Positions 20,162-29,000 of a DNA stretch of 44,203 nucleotides are shown piece after piece. Position 1 is the stretch's first letter; the number at the start of each line of letters is the position of its first letter. The stretch is from the IMG/VR virus record IMGVR_UViG_3300031753_000301, positions 1-44,203 of that record; one strand, written 5' to 3'. Below the pieces are notes generated by a model, which saw only the letters and a program-made list of their open reading frames with translations, made no database searches and was not told the origin of the DNA. The DNA comes from a virus. The position numbers were made by a program, and so were the translations under genes.

Positions 20162-20508
20162 CCGCCGAACGCGCGTCGGGAGGCGGCCGTCCTTCGCGAG
20201 TGATGAGGCTTGCATAGACCGCGCCCGTTCTCCGCTGCGAGGTTCGTATTGTCGCCATCGACGTGGTGCGCCTCTGTCGCTGGCGTAGTGCGCGGAGGTT
20301 TCTCTTCGAGACAGTCCACGCAGAGTGGATCGCGCGCCAGGACATATGAGCGCCAGCGCTGATGCGCTCTGCCATATCCACGGCGAGACGGGGAAAGACG
20401 CGTGGCAATCGGTTCGTGCTCGGCCGACTTGTGCTTCGGGCAGAACCGCCCATCGGTGAGCTCCGGGCAGCCAGGGCGTTTGCATGGCTTCTTCGGCTGC
20501 CACGGCAT
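20155..20508 (-). CDS. HNH endonuclease (117 aa)
   Basis: Typical small phage HNH protein. It has an N-terminal CPELTDGRFCPKH zinc motif, then YGRAHQRWRSYVLARDPLCV with C63 and C66, TEAHHV with H81/H82, an asparagine-containing segment, and GLCKPHHS with C99 and H102/H103. Such proteins often work with terminase during packaging. Here the neighbour is a methyltransferase, so a role in a modification-related cleavage is another possibility. Start ATG 20508. Confidence 0.88.
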   Translation of the reverse strand: MPWQPKKPCKRPGCPELTDGRFCPKHKSAEHEPIATRLSPSRRGYGRAHQRWRSYVLARDPLCVDCLEEKPPRTTPATEAHHVDGDNTNLAAENGRGLCKPHHSRRTAASRRAFGGR

Positions 20509-20520
20509 TGCTCCATTGCA

Positions 20521-20880
20521 TCATCGTTCGATGCGCTTCACGCGGCGCGCTTCTGGTCCGCGTTCCGTTTGGATAATGTGAAACGTCACGCGCGCGCCCT
20601 TGAGCATTCTCTGGAAACGCACCGCGTTGTATTCGCGCAGCGCGCTCGCCTGCTGTTCAGCTGGCAAGAGCGCCAGCGCGCGCGCGCAGATTCCGCGGTT
20701 GTGTTCGCACTCGCCGCCATCCCAGATGATCGCGGAATGGTGCATGAAAACGTCAAGACCATCATCCGTCCTCAGAAAACCGAATAGATTCGCGACTTTG
20801 TAAAAAACGACTTCGCCGCGCGCGGCGATCCCGATTTCGGAATCGGTCGATGAAGCCGGAGCTGGATCCGCAAAATCCAT
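20521..20880 (-). CDS. Cold-shock-domain-like protein with insertion (119 aa)
   Basis: RGEVVFYKVANLFGFLRTDD and LDVFMHHSAII correspond to the RNP1 and RNP2 regions of a cold-shock OB fold. GARVTFHIIQTERGPEARRV is the matching C-terminal strand pair. About 40 residues (GGECEHNRGICARALALLPA onward) are inserted between them, making it longer than a normal 65-70 aa Csp. It probably binds single-stranded nucleic acid. Downstream of the ATPase gene 20891-22642. Confidence 0.7.
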   Translation of the reverse strand: MDFADPAPASSTDSEIGIAARGEVVFYKVANLFGFLRTDDGLDVFMHHSAIIWDGGECEHNRGICARALALLPAEQQASALREYNAVRFQRMLKGARVTFHIIQTERGPEARRVKRIER

Positions 20881-20890
20881 CAGTCTTTCC

Positions 20891-22642
20891 TCAATCGATG
20901 AAAAGCCAATCGGAGGCCTTGACGTGTCCTTTGTCCGGATATTCGAGAACTTCGGCCGAACGCAATGCCGCGACGTATTTCTCGAACGTGCTGCTGCCCG
21001 ACTGCAGGCCGGTGAGCTCGCCGAGCTCGTGGCGCGTCATGGCCTGGGGATGCGCGTCGACCAGCGCGCGAACGAGCTTCTGCTGGTAAGGCGAAAATAG
21101 CGCAAGAACTTTCTTGTGCAGTTCTTCGCTAGTAAGTGCGTCATCGGATGCCGGCGCGATCGAACGGCCGCGATCGTTGAGCCGGATCGTGCCGGTGCCG
21201 TATTCGATGAGGCCGGCTGACTTTAATTGCGCCACGTATTTTTCAAACGTGCTCGAGCCTACCGCTTTGCCGGCGGCCGCCGCGACCAGGGCTCGTTTCG
21301 ATTCTTTTCGGCCAATCGCTTCGAGCATCGCCAGGCCCGAGAGGATCTCCATCTGATAGGAGGTCAGCTCGTGGTCGCCATTATTTTCTGGCGAAGGAAC
21401 TGCATCCGGGCGAGGATGAACCTGCCTTTGAGTGATCTCCTTTTGGGTGAACCTCTCCTCTCGGTGAATTTCCCCGCCCGGAATCTTTGGAAGCGCAATC
21501 GGCCCGAACTTGGGCGCTTCGATGCCGGCAGCTTGCGCCGAGGCCTCCGCGATCAGTTTCAGAGTTCGCTGCTGTTTCGCGATCGCCCGCTGCGCTTCGC
21601 CGATTTGGGCTTTGAATTGTTCAGCGACTTGTCGCGCAGCGCGCTCGATGGCGCGCGGATCCGCGACTTTGACTTCCAGCGTCTTCGCCGGCGCGGCCGG
21701 CTGCGCGCGCAGCTGGGCCTTCAGCGATCGAATCTGCGCCTTGAATTCGGCGGCTGTCTTCGCCTGTGCTTCCGCCTGTTTCGGCAAATCGATGAGTTTG
21801 GGAAGAAGCGCTTTGATCTTCTCCGGAGGCGGAGGAGGGCTCAGCTCATATTTCAGCGCTTCCTGCCCGTGCGCCGATCGGATGCCGCCGACGTGGACCA
21901 GGACTCGTTCGCGCGAAATGGCGCGGCCGAGTGCGAAGAAATATCCCGGCTCGAGGAGCTGAATCTGTTTGTTGAATTCATGCTGCTGCTCTTTCGTGAC
22001 GCTGAGCACTTCGGCGGCTCGTTTGCGATTGAGGTCCTCGAACGTGGGCCCGATCATGCGATTCAGCAGCATGGAGCTGGCGTCTTTGTTCAGCGTCGCC
22101 AGGCGCTGCGTGGCGAAGAGCGCGCACAACAGGCGCTTGCGGCCGCGCGTGCATAAATCCCGCATCGCTTCCGTGGCAACGGATTCGCCTTTCCCGCGTT
22201 CCGGACAAAACATGTGCGCTTCGTCCACGATCACCAGGCAGGGATGCCGATGCTGCTTCGGCGCCTCGATGAGCCCGTTCAGAAACGCGCTGACCCATTC
22301 GTGGCGCGCCGTCGGCTTCATCTCGTAAATATCGAAAATTGCCGATGCGCCTAGCTTCAGCAATGTCTGCCCGACGGTTTCGGCGCTGCGAACGTCGGCC
22401 GGCGTCTCGCCTCGCGGACCGACCAGCACAAAATTGAAATGCTCTCTGAGCGGTGCGAATTCGCCTTCCGGATCCACGATGAAGATTTGAATTTTGCCGC
22501 TGGCTTCCTCGACGATGCGCTTGATCGCAAACGTCTTTCCGCCGCCGGAATCGGCCGTCAGCAGCATCCGCGTGCTGAGCAATACATCGAGATCGAGATA
22601 GATTTTCTTTTTTCCGGCGAGCCCGATGAGGATTTTCGTCAT
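20891..22642 (-). CDS. HerA/FtsK-superfamily ATPase with tandem winged-helix-like C-terminus (583 aa)
   Basis: P-loop ATPase. Walker A is ADSGGGKTFAI (about 30-40). VDPEGEFAPLREHF follows at about 56. Walker B is CLVIVDEAHMFCPE with D140/E141, then a CTRGRKRLLCALFATQR sensor-like segment. The domain is of the HerA DNA-translocase type. A helical linker (about 270-400) leads to two similar C-terminal units, each with GSSTFEKYVA and a following strand pair, suggesting duplicated DNA-binding domains. The leader has AAGGGAAGGGAA. It is likely a DNA translocase or helicase. Biological role not established. Confidence 0.82.
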   Translation of the reverse strand: MTKILIGLAGKKKIYLDLDVLLSTRMLLTADSGGGKTFAIKRIVEEASGKIQIFIVDPEGEFAPLREHFNFVLVGPRGETPADVRSAETVGQTLLKLGASAIFDIYEMKPTARHEWVSAFLNGLIEAPKQHRHPCLVIVDEAHMFCPERGKGESVATEAMRDLCTRGRKRLLCALFATQRLATLNKDASSMLLNRMIGPTFEDLNRKRAAEVLSVTKEQQHEFNKQIQLLEPGYFFALGRAISRERVLVHVGGIRSAHGQEALKYELSPPPPPEKIKALLPKLIDLPKQAEAQAKTAAEFKAQIRSLKAQLRAQPAAPAKTLEVKVADPRAIERAARQVAEQFKAQIGEAQRAIAKQQRTLKLIAEASAQAAGIEAPKFGPIALPKIPGGEIHREERFTQKEITQRQVHPRPDAVPSPENNGDHELTSYQMEILSGLAMLEAIGRKESKRALVAAAAGKAVGSSTFEKYVAQLKSAGLIEYGTGTIRLNDRGRSIAPASDDALTSEELHKKVLALFSPYQQKLVRALVDAHPQAMTRHELGELTGLQSGSSTFEKYVAALRSAEVLEYPDKGHVKASDWLFID

Positions 22643-22801
22643 GGACGATTCCCTTCCCTTACCATTCGCGCGAAGCGCCCCTTGCCCAGAACCCCCGCGC
22701 GATCATCACGGAAACGGGTAGCCGGGCCGCGCCCGCTGGACGCGGCCCGGGGTGAGCGCCGGCGATTTCCCCTTTCCCGCCAGCGAAATCGTTTGGCCGA
22801 G
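22643..22801. other. Leader of the ATPase gene
   Basis: 159 bp without a gene. It contains degenerate palindrome copy 11 and a GC-rich inverted run (GGGCCGCGCCC type) near 22722-22751. The ribosome-binding site is AAGGGAAGGGAA. Confidence 0.45.
22667..22701 (-). repeat. Palindromic element family 1, copy 11 (degenerate)
   Basis: 35 nt. The left arm is CGCGCGAAG, the right end only CGCGCG, and the core is CCCCTTGCCC. It sits immediately before the ATPase ribosome-binding site. Confidence 0.6.
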
Positions 22802-23122
22802 CTACGTTCGGCCGGCGGCTGCAGCCATCTTGGGCGGCAGATGCCAGGTCCCCGGAACGAGCGCCGCGCCAGTGGCGCCGGCGGGCACTTCGTTATAGGG
22901 AATATCCTCGACCCAAAGCGTTCCGGTCCGGAGCAGCTCCGAGCGGATCTCCGCATCGAGGCGCTCCTGATCATTCGGACCGTCGAAGTGCAGCGTGCCG
23001 TTCACGCTGCCGTTCTCCGGGAAGGTGCGGGTCACGATCAGCGGGCGAATTTCACGGTTTTTCAAAACGAAAAAAAGCGTGTCGCCTGGCTGGACGTGCT
23101 TAATCGCTTCCTGCTTGTTCAT
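22802..23122 (-). CDS. Hypothetical phage protein (106 aa)
   Basis: Contains VQPGDTLFFVLKNREIRPLI and FPENGSVNGTLHFDGPND, a beta-rich sequence followed by ERLDAEIRSELLRTGTLWVE. It looks like a recurrent small phage family of unknown function. GGAGG in the flank of palindrome copy 12 is the ribosome-binding site. Confidence 0.65.
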   Translation of the reverse strand: MNKQEAIKHVQPGDTLFFVLKNREIRPLIVTRTFPENGSVNGTLHFDGPNDQERLDAEIRSELLRTGTLWVEDIPYNEVPAGATGAALVPGTWHLPPKMAAAAGRT

Positions 23123-23291
23123 TCGGCTCCTCCATTCGCGCCAAGCTGCCCTGACCGGGACACGTTGGCGCGTTCTTCGAAGAATGGCTGCGCCCCGCGC
23201 TGACGCCGGGTGCCGGACACGCGGCGCGAACGCGGGACGAAGCTTCCGTTTCCTCTACCGCGGGCGTTTGTAGCAGAGGATATCGCGGGAG
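23123..23291. other. Intergenic control region
   Basis: 169 bp without a gene. It contains palindrome copy 12 and the promoter at 23267-23295. It is the probable entry point for transcription of the 23122-18531 island. Confidence 0.5.
23137..23172 (-). repeat. Palindromic element family 1, copy 12
   Basis: 36 nt, consensus arms. The core loop is CTGACC instead of CTTGCC. It is followed by GGAGGAG and the ATG of 23122. Confidence 0.88.
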
Positions 23292-23295
23292 TCAA
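23267..23295 (-). promoter_or_regulatory. Sigma-70-like promoter for the DNA-processing island
   Basis: TTGACT (23295-23290), a 17-bp spacer and TACAAA (23272-23267) on the minus strand, about 145 bp before the gene at 23122. Confidence 0.55.
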
Positions 23296-23528
23296 TCGCT
23301 AGCTGAGGATTGCTGAGGAGTCGAGGGATTCTGGCGCTCCCAGGGATCGGGAGAGCGCGGGCGCGCCAGCGATTTCGGGACGATCTCGCGCAGGAGGGTG
23401 TCGCGCCAGTTGAAATAGTACATACAGCGCGGGCAGTAGGCCTTTCCGCTGAACCAATGCTGGAAAAAACCGTGGATGAGGCCGATGGCATAGCCGAGAA
23501 CGAGAAGGACGAGCGACCATCCCCACAT
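23292..23528 (-). CDS. Membrane protein with CxxC tail (78 aa)
   Basis: A transmembrane helix (WSLVLLVLGYAIGLIHGFF, residues about 4-22) is followed by AYCPRCMYYFNWRDTLLREI, so a cytoplasmic or periplasmic zinc/CxxC motif, and a proline-rich tail. ATG 23528 is assumed; a TTG further upstream is possible. Function unknown. Confidence 0.55.
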   Translation of the reverse strand: MWGWSLVLLVLGYAIGLIHGFFQHWFSGKAYCPRCMYYFNWRDTLLREIVPKSLARPRSPDPWERQNPSTPQQSSASD

Positions 23529-23601
23529 CGGCAGTGAATTCCAATGATCCAAAGCTGCGGCTCCTCCGTAATCAGATTCTATTTTCCGGGCGATCGTTTT
23601 T

Positions 23602-23760
23602 TCAACCGGATTTTTGAAACCAGCGCCCGAAAAAGAAAGCCCCTGTCCCGACGACCAGGAGCATGATGATCGCGGGATGGTGAGCGGCCAGCACGAGCGC
23701 GCCGAGAAGCGCAACATATCCGACGATCACGAGGATGTTTCCGAACCGGGGTCTCGTCAT
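23602..23760 (-). CDS. Small membrane protein (52 aa)
   Basis: Two hydrophobic stretches (ILVIVGYVALLGALVLAAHH and IIMLLVVGTGAFFFGRWF). Start ATG 23760 with GAAAGGAATCGCG upstream, overlapping the previous stop. It lies in the lysis-like cluster, so a holin-type role is possible but unproven. Confidence 0.55.
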   Translation of the reverse strand: MTRPRFGNILVIVGYVALLGALVLAAHHPAIIMLLVVGTGAFFFGRWFQKSG

Positions 23761-24467
23761 TTCGCGATTCCTTTCGCCAGTGTTTCCGCGATCGATATCG
23801 GCGCAGGCAAGCTCAAGCGGTTCTTCGGTTTGCAGAGAAACAGGCAGTACCACCGGCGATGCCCGCCGATGGCGGCATTGTAGGCCTGGGTATAGAGCGG
23901 TATCAACTGGTTAAATGCCGCAATCGCCGCGTCGCGCTCGCCCGCGGCGTTCTGGGTCTGCGATTGCGATGTACCGAGGCTCGAGTTCAGCGCCGCGAGT
24001 CCATCCGTCTGCGCCTTCACGATGTCGAGCTGGTGAGGGTAGTCGGTGAATACGTCGTCGACGCGGCGCAGCACGATCAGGTTCTCGAGCGGACCGCCGG
24101 CTTTCGCTTCGAGGTCCGCTTTGATCGCGGAGTCCGGGAGCGCTTTCACTTTCGCCTGGTCCGCCGCGGATGCGGCTCTAGCCGTATCCACGCGGTTCGC
24201 GGCCGCGGCGGCGAGATCCGCGAACCTCATGGCCAGCTGGCCGAGCTGCTCTTCGCGCGCGCGGCCGGCATCGAGCGCCGTCTGGAATTGTTTCTGGATC
24301 TGCTCAAACTGCGCTTTGTTCGTTTCTACCTGGCGGCCGGCTTCGGACTGCGCGCCAGCATGCAGGCCCGCATGGTAGATCGCGAAAATGATGGCGGCCA
24401 AGGCGGCGAGGACCAGGACCGCGCCGGCCAATTTCCTAAACCACGGAAGCGCGAAGAGCGCCCACAT
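23757..24467 (-). CDS. Membrane-anchored coiled-coil protein, spanin-like candidate (236 aa)
   Basis: An N-terminal transmembrane anchor (LAGAVLVLAALAAIIFAIYH, about 13-32) is followed by a long helical coiled-coil region (about 40-120, AQFEQIQKQFQTALDAGRAR) and a C-terminal domain ending near KGIAK. This topology and its position after the M15 peptidase and small membrane proteins fit an Rz-type inner-membrane spanin subunit. It is longer than lambda Rz, and no outer lipoprotein gene is seen inside it. Confidence 0.5.
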   Translation of the reverse strand: MWALFALPWFRKLAGAVLVLAALAAIIFAIYHAGLHAGAQSEAGRQVETNKAQFEQIQKQFQTALDAGRAREEQLGQLAMRFADLAAAAANRVDTARAASAADQAKVKALPDSAIKADLEAKAGGPLENLIVLRRVDDVFTDYPHQLDIVKAQTDGLAALNSSLGTSQSQTQNAAGERDAAIAAFNQLIPLYTQAYNAAIGGHRRWYCLFLCKPKNRLSLPAPISIAETLAKGIAK

Positions 24468-24652
24468 CAGATGTATCCCTTCCGCTTCAGCTCGAAATAG
24501 AAAAAGACGTCGCCGATGAAATGCGCGCCAAAGCCGAGCTCGAGCACGATCTTGCCGGGCGTGCCCGGTATGAATATCCCGATGATGCCGATGATGAAGC
24601 CCGCGATCTGCGCGGCCAGGATCCTGTTTTCTACGGTCACTAGTAGCTCCAT
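24467..24652 (-). CDS. Small membrane protein (61 aa)
   Basis: A hydrophobic helix (ILAAQIAGFIIGIIGIFIPG), then GKIVLELGFGAHFIGDVFFY and a basic end. Its ATG at 24652 is provided by the conserved GCGCGAATGG flank of palindrome copy 13. Holin-like size in the lysis cluster. Function inferred only. Confidence 0.55.
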   Translation of the reverse strand: MELLVTVENRILAAQIAGFIIGIIGIFIPGTPGKIVLELGFGAHFIGDVFFYFELKRKGYI

Positions 24653-24653
24653 T

Positions 24654-24704
24654 CGCGCGAAGCTGCTGTCGTTCCTCCAAAAAAGGGCGGGACACGTTCG
24701 CGCG
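24654..24704 (-). repeat. Palindromic element family 1, copy 13 (long form)
   Basis: 51 nt, arms CGCGCGAA/TTCGCGCG: the inner C-G pair is exchanged for G-C on both arms. It fills exactly the space between the stop at 24705 and the ATG at 24652. Confidence 0.88.
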
Positions 24705-24920
24705 TTATTTTTTCAGTTTGTCGAGATTGGCGGCCGCTGAGTGCATCACGATGTACCACCAGGCATAGCGCCGGCTGCTCGATGGCGTCGGCGGCGTCGT
24801 CACATAGACGGTCACATAAGCGCTGAACATCCATCCAAAGATGGTGGTGGCGACGGAGCTCGCGATCACCTGGTGGTGACAGATAAATTTCCAAATTGCC
24901 GTCGTGGCGAAGATGTTCAT
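24705..24920 (-). CDS. Small membrane protein, possible holin (71 aa)
   Basis: A hydrophobic central part (IASSVATTIFGWMFSAYVTV) and a second segment (RRYAWWYIVMHSAA). It directly follows the M15 peptidase. Start ATG 24920, or GTG 24929 overlapping the peptidase stop (GTGA). A lysis role is inferred from position. Confidence 0.55.
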   Translation of the reverse strand: MNIFATTAIWKFICHHQVIASSVATTIFGWMFSAYVTVYVTTPPTPSSSRRYAWWYIVMHSAAANLDKLKK

Positions 24921-24925
24921 GGGGG

Positions 24926-25384
24926 TCACGCGACCGTCCAATCGATATATCCGGTCGCATTGTGCGTCGCGCCTTCTTTCGCCAGGCGCTCGGTCGCATT
25001 GCGGTTCCAGGAAATGTGGATGACGTCCGAGGCGGCGCCGTGCTCGAGCGTCACATGATGGAAAGGCAATCCGGACTGCAGGCGGATCCAGTCGAAGATC
25101 TGGCGCAGGTCATGCGCGCCGGGATCGATCCAATCGGCCGCGCAGTAATCGGCCGTGGCGACGTGCTCGCTGTGCGCGTTGCCGTGGGCATCCGCGTTGC
25201 CTTCCGGCGTGCGATAGCCAGAAGTCACATCCATCGGCTCGCCGAACTGAGCGCGGATGGGCTCGAGGATGTTTTCCGAGAGAAACTGAAACGCCGGCAC
25301 GCACTCTTCCGGCATCGGACCTTCCTTCTCGAATTCCTCGCGCCTAAAATTCTCGCTGAGCTGGTTTGCCGTTTCGTCGTACAT
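24926..25384 (-). CDS. Peptidase M15-type protein, probable endolysin (152 aa)
   Basis: Related to D-Ala-D-Ala carboxypeptidase / L-Ala-D-Glu peptidases of the M15 fold. Signature: LSENFRREEFE, LEPIRAQFGEPMDVTSGYRT, then HSEHVATADY (H74 and D79 as zinc ligands) and DVIHISWN with H123. The SxHxxGxAxD motif is slightly altered (threonine for glycine). It probably cuts peptidoglycan cross-links at lysis. No signal peptide, so export would need a holin. Confidence 0.82.
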   Translation of the reverse strand: MYDETANQLSENFRREEFEKEGPMPEECVPAFQFLSENILEPIRAQFGEPMDVTSGYRTPEGNADAHGNAHSEHVATADYCAADWIDPGAHDLRQIFDWIRLQSGLPFHHVTLEHGAASDVIHISWNRNATERLAKEGATHNATGYIDWTVA

Positions 25385-25397
25385 TGCGATTTCTCCT

Positions 25398-25733
25398 TTA
25401 GTGGTGCCCGGAGCTGCTCCAGATGTGAAGCAGCGAAATAATCAGTGCCGCGGCGCCGAGCGCGGCTCCCCAAAGCCAGTTGAGCGTGGAGCGCGCCGTC
25501 GCGATGTTGCTGAGCTTCGTTTCGCTGGCGCTGGTCCGCGTCGCGAGCTGCTCGTTTTTCGTGTCATACATCTCGCGCGAGACGAAGCTCCCTCGCTCGC
25601 GATTGATCTGTTCGCGGAGTTCGTTCATCCCATCGAGCCGGCGCTCAATTTCTCTTTCGTGCGCATGCCGGAGCTGGCGCTCATGGTCGATCTTCAGCTC
25701 CAGGAATTCGCGCAGGCTGACCGTTTCGCTCAT
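25398..25733 (-). CDS. Coiled-coil tail-anchored membrane protein (111 aa)
   Basis: A charged coiled coil (EFLELKIDHERQLRHAHERE, then RLDGMNELREQINRERG) ends in one C-terminal transmembrane helix (LWGAALGAAALIISLLHIW). This topology resembles XhlA/haemolysin-type small lysis proteins. Located directly before the M15 peptidase. Start 25733 overlaps the previous stop. Confidence 0.6.
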   Translation of the reverse strand: MSETVSLREFLELKIDHERQLRHAHEREIERRLDGMNELREQINRERGSFVSREMYDTKNEQLATRTSASETKLSNIATARSTLNWLWGAALGAAALIISLLHIWSSSGHH

Positions 25734-26041
25734 GTGATCGCCGCCTGCGGCCCGCTCATCGCCACCTGCCAAGCGGCGTTGTCCGCGACCAGCTGGCGAT
25801 ATCCATCGAGCTGAGCCTGGAGCTGGATCGCGGTCATAAGCGGGCCGCCGCCGTTCGCGCCGATCGAATGACGCTCGACCCACACGTGCGCGGGCGTCCC
25901 AGGAATTGTCGCCGTGATTTCATAGGTGATCGGGCTCGAGTCGATCTGGGTCGTGTCAATCGCGATGTTCACGGCCGGAAGGTTCACGGACGTCAGCGTC
26001 TTCGTCGCGAAAGTTTTTGGCGTGAATGTCGTAGCGCCCAT
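25730..26041 (-). CDS. Small virion-type hypothetical protein (103 aa)
   Basis: Threonine-rich beta sequence (TTFTPKTFATKTLTSVNLPA, ITYEITATIPGTPAHVWVER), then a helical end. It follows the tail hub/fibre gene, so it may be a tail-tip or fibre accessory protein. Not recognised. Confidence 0.55.
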   Translation of the reverse strand: MGATTFTPKTFATKTLTSVNLPAVNIAIDTTQIDSSPITYEITATIPGTPAHVWVERHSIGANGGGPLMTAIQLQAQLDGYRQLVADNAAWQVAMSGPQAAIT

Positions 26042-26050
26042 GATTTCTCC

Positions 26051-29000
26051 TCAGAACAGATGGTTGCGGCCGCCGCCGGATCCCGGTGGATCCACGCTCG
26101 CACCGCCGCCGCCGACGGCGGTCGTGATCTTCCCGAAATAAACTCGCCCGTTCGCCGCGTAGACGTCCGATTCGTTCGCGCTCGCGATGTAGGTCACGGC
26201 TCCGCCGACATAGGTCGGGTCGTCGGCGTAGATAAAAAATGTCCCGTAGGCGCCCGGCGTCACCGATCCGCTGTTGTAGGCGACGGTTCCGTCGCCAAAC
26301 TGGATCGTCGATCCGGCGATCAAAATTGTTTTCGAGGTGCCCGACTGCGTGACTGCGGCGCCGCCCGTGGAATGCCCGCTCGTATTGATCGGGGTCAAAT
26401 CGAAAGCCGTCGCCTGCAGCACCATCATCAAATCGTCGAATTGAATGTCGGCGCAGAGTCCGTTCGGAGTGGAGATGGCCGAGCCCGTATTGTTCTGCAC
26501 GTACGCGTTGCATTCCACGCGCACGTAGGAAACGGCGGAAAGAGCAACCTGCACCGAGGCCTGGAGCAACGTGTAGGCTCCGTTCTGGGCATTCAGGGCC
26601 TGCGCCAGCAATTCGGTCAGCAGCGTGTCCGTGGCGTCATAGAGCAGCAGCCCGATCTGGCAGTAGATCGTGAGCCCCGCGGGAATCGCGATGTTGCTGT
26701 CCCATCGGAAATATCCCTGAACGCGAACGATGTCCCCGTTCCGGATCGGAATTTTTCGCGATGCGACCGTGCATCGGTATTGGGGGCTCGTCGCCGGAAT
26801 CGAAATGTTTGAATTCACGCGGATCTCGGCGTTGCCCGCGCCAGATCGCGGAGTGCCATTTTTGTAAAAGACGGCGAAGAGCGCGCCGCCTGGGGTCTGC
26901 TTGCTGATCACCGTCCAGCCATCGCTGACCGTCCCATTCAGCGCTATGTCCGTCGCCACGGGAGTTCCGCCGGTATTGAATTCGAAACCCGGATTGGGGC
27001 ACATATTCTTTCCGTGGCTGCCGGGGCGCCCATAGGTGATGCCATCGCCGAGAGTGTCGATCGTCACCGCCGTCCCGTTCGCGGTGACGCTGCCCGTGAC
27101 GGCCGCGCTGTTCACCCCGGCATGGTTCTGCGCCCACATCTGAATGTCGTATTGAATGCCATCGAGGATCGGTCCGATCTGCGCGGTCGTGATGTCGCCG
27201 GGCCGCTTGCCGTGATCCGTCCAAAGCGCATCGGTATGCTTCTTGTACTGGATGATGATGTGCCCGCCCTTGAGGACGAACTGATCCGCCGGCGCGGTCC
27301 ATGCGAGCGCGATGAAATTCGTCCGGATCCCGTCCGCGGTGCGCACGATTTCCGACGCGCTGACCATGACGGCCGTCGGAGGCTGGCAGACCAGGTTGCT
27401 CGGCAGGATTGTCGTCGGCGGCGCGTTGATTGCGACCTCGTCGGCCGTCGTCCAGTCGTAAATCGTCGAATCCGCTTCGCGCAGCGTCAGGTCCACCCCG
27501 ACCGCCATCGCGCCTGCGCTGTCCGCGCCATAGATCAATGTGCAGCCCGTCACTTCGAATGTTTTATTCACCCATCCGAATCGCGGATGCGAAAACTGGA
27601 TCACGTCCAGCGCCTGCGCCTGGTAGGCCGTCAGCTTGAATTGAGCCTGGATGCTCGTTTGCCGGCGCGCGCGGCGCAGCGCGATTTTCGAAAGCCTCTG
27701 CGCGGTCGCGCCGGATGTCGTGAACGGCAATTCCACGTCCAGCCAAAGCGGCTCATTGTTGTCTTCGAGCAGATAAGCGGGCGATTGAAACGGAGGATAA
27801 TCGGAGATCTGCCAGTTGTTCAGCGCCGAAATATACGTTCCCTTCACGCCGTTGTAGAGATCGCGATGAGGCATGCGCGTTTGCACGGTCATCGGCCCGC
27901 GCAGATCGGAATCGGTCAGGCTGATCGTCGGCGCGCGCCAGATCCCGGGAAAAATTCCCCAAAGCCCGGCGATGTAAGCGGCCGAGCCGGCGATCGCCGA
28001 ATTCATTCTGCCGACGACGGCCGCCGGCGCTTCGCTGGTATCGAAACTCCCGTTGATCGTGAAGCGCGGCTCCGTCCCGCCGGCGAGGATGTTCACGGCC
28101 TCGTCCGAAGTGTTGGCGGCGGAGATGAGCTGCACGGAATCGACATCGCTGGTATAAAACTCCAGCTCGTTCACGAACCCCGCTTCGGTGATCGTGGCGT
28201 CCGCCTTGATCCGCCAGTAGCGGTGCGCGCCGTTTGGCGCGAGCTCCACGTCGTTCCACCCGATGATGTCCGGCAGGAACGCCGCCGCGGCCGTCGTCCA
28301 GGTGGAATTGTTGTCGGAAAATTGAACGTCGTAGGTCTGCACCTGGCCGGTGACGCTCAGGTACATCCGGCAGCGGCGAAACTCCGCGGTGACGCCGGCG
28401 CCGAGATCGAGCGAAACCGTCGAGCCGATGTTCGTCGTGTTATTGCTCCAGCCATTCGTCGTGGTGTCGCCATCGACGAGCTGCGCGGCGTTGAATCCGG
28501 AAAATCCGGAATTCGTCAGCATCGCCGCGGTGACCGCATATTTTGTCTGCGCGACCAGGCCGAATGCCGAATTGTTCAGGTAATCCGCGATGCAAAGGGC
28601 GGCATTGTTGCTGTATGCAATCGTTCCCGTTCGCGGGTCGTAAACTTTCCTGCCCTGCACGTCGAAGGTGATGTTCGGCACGCCGTTCGGAAATTTGTTC
28701 ACGTCCCAGGTGAGCGCGACGTAAGCGCCGGCGCACCCGCGCTGGCGATGCGCGGAGGTCCAGAACGCCGGCGCGGCCGCGACCAGGCCGGGGAAAGAAG
28801 CCTGCCCGCGCGTGCCGAGATTGAATTCCGCGTGCACGAATCCCGCGAAATTTCCCGTGGCGTTTCCGCTGCCATCGAGCGGCACTGCCACGCCGTCGAA
28901 ATACATCGTGCCGATGGAGAAGAGTTCATGTCCGGCGAGCGTGATCACGATATGCAGCTTTTCGTTGTTTGTTCCGGTTGTGTGCAGGAAGGTGATGATC

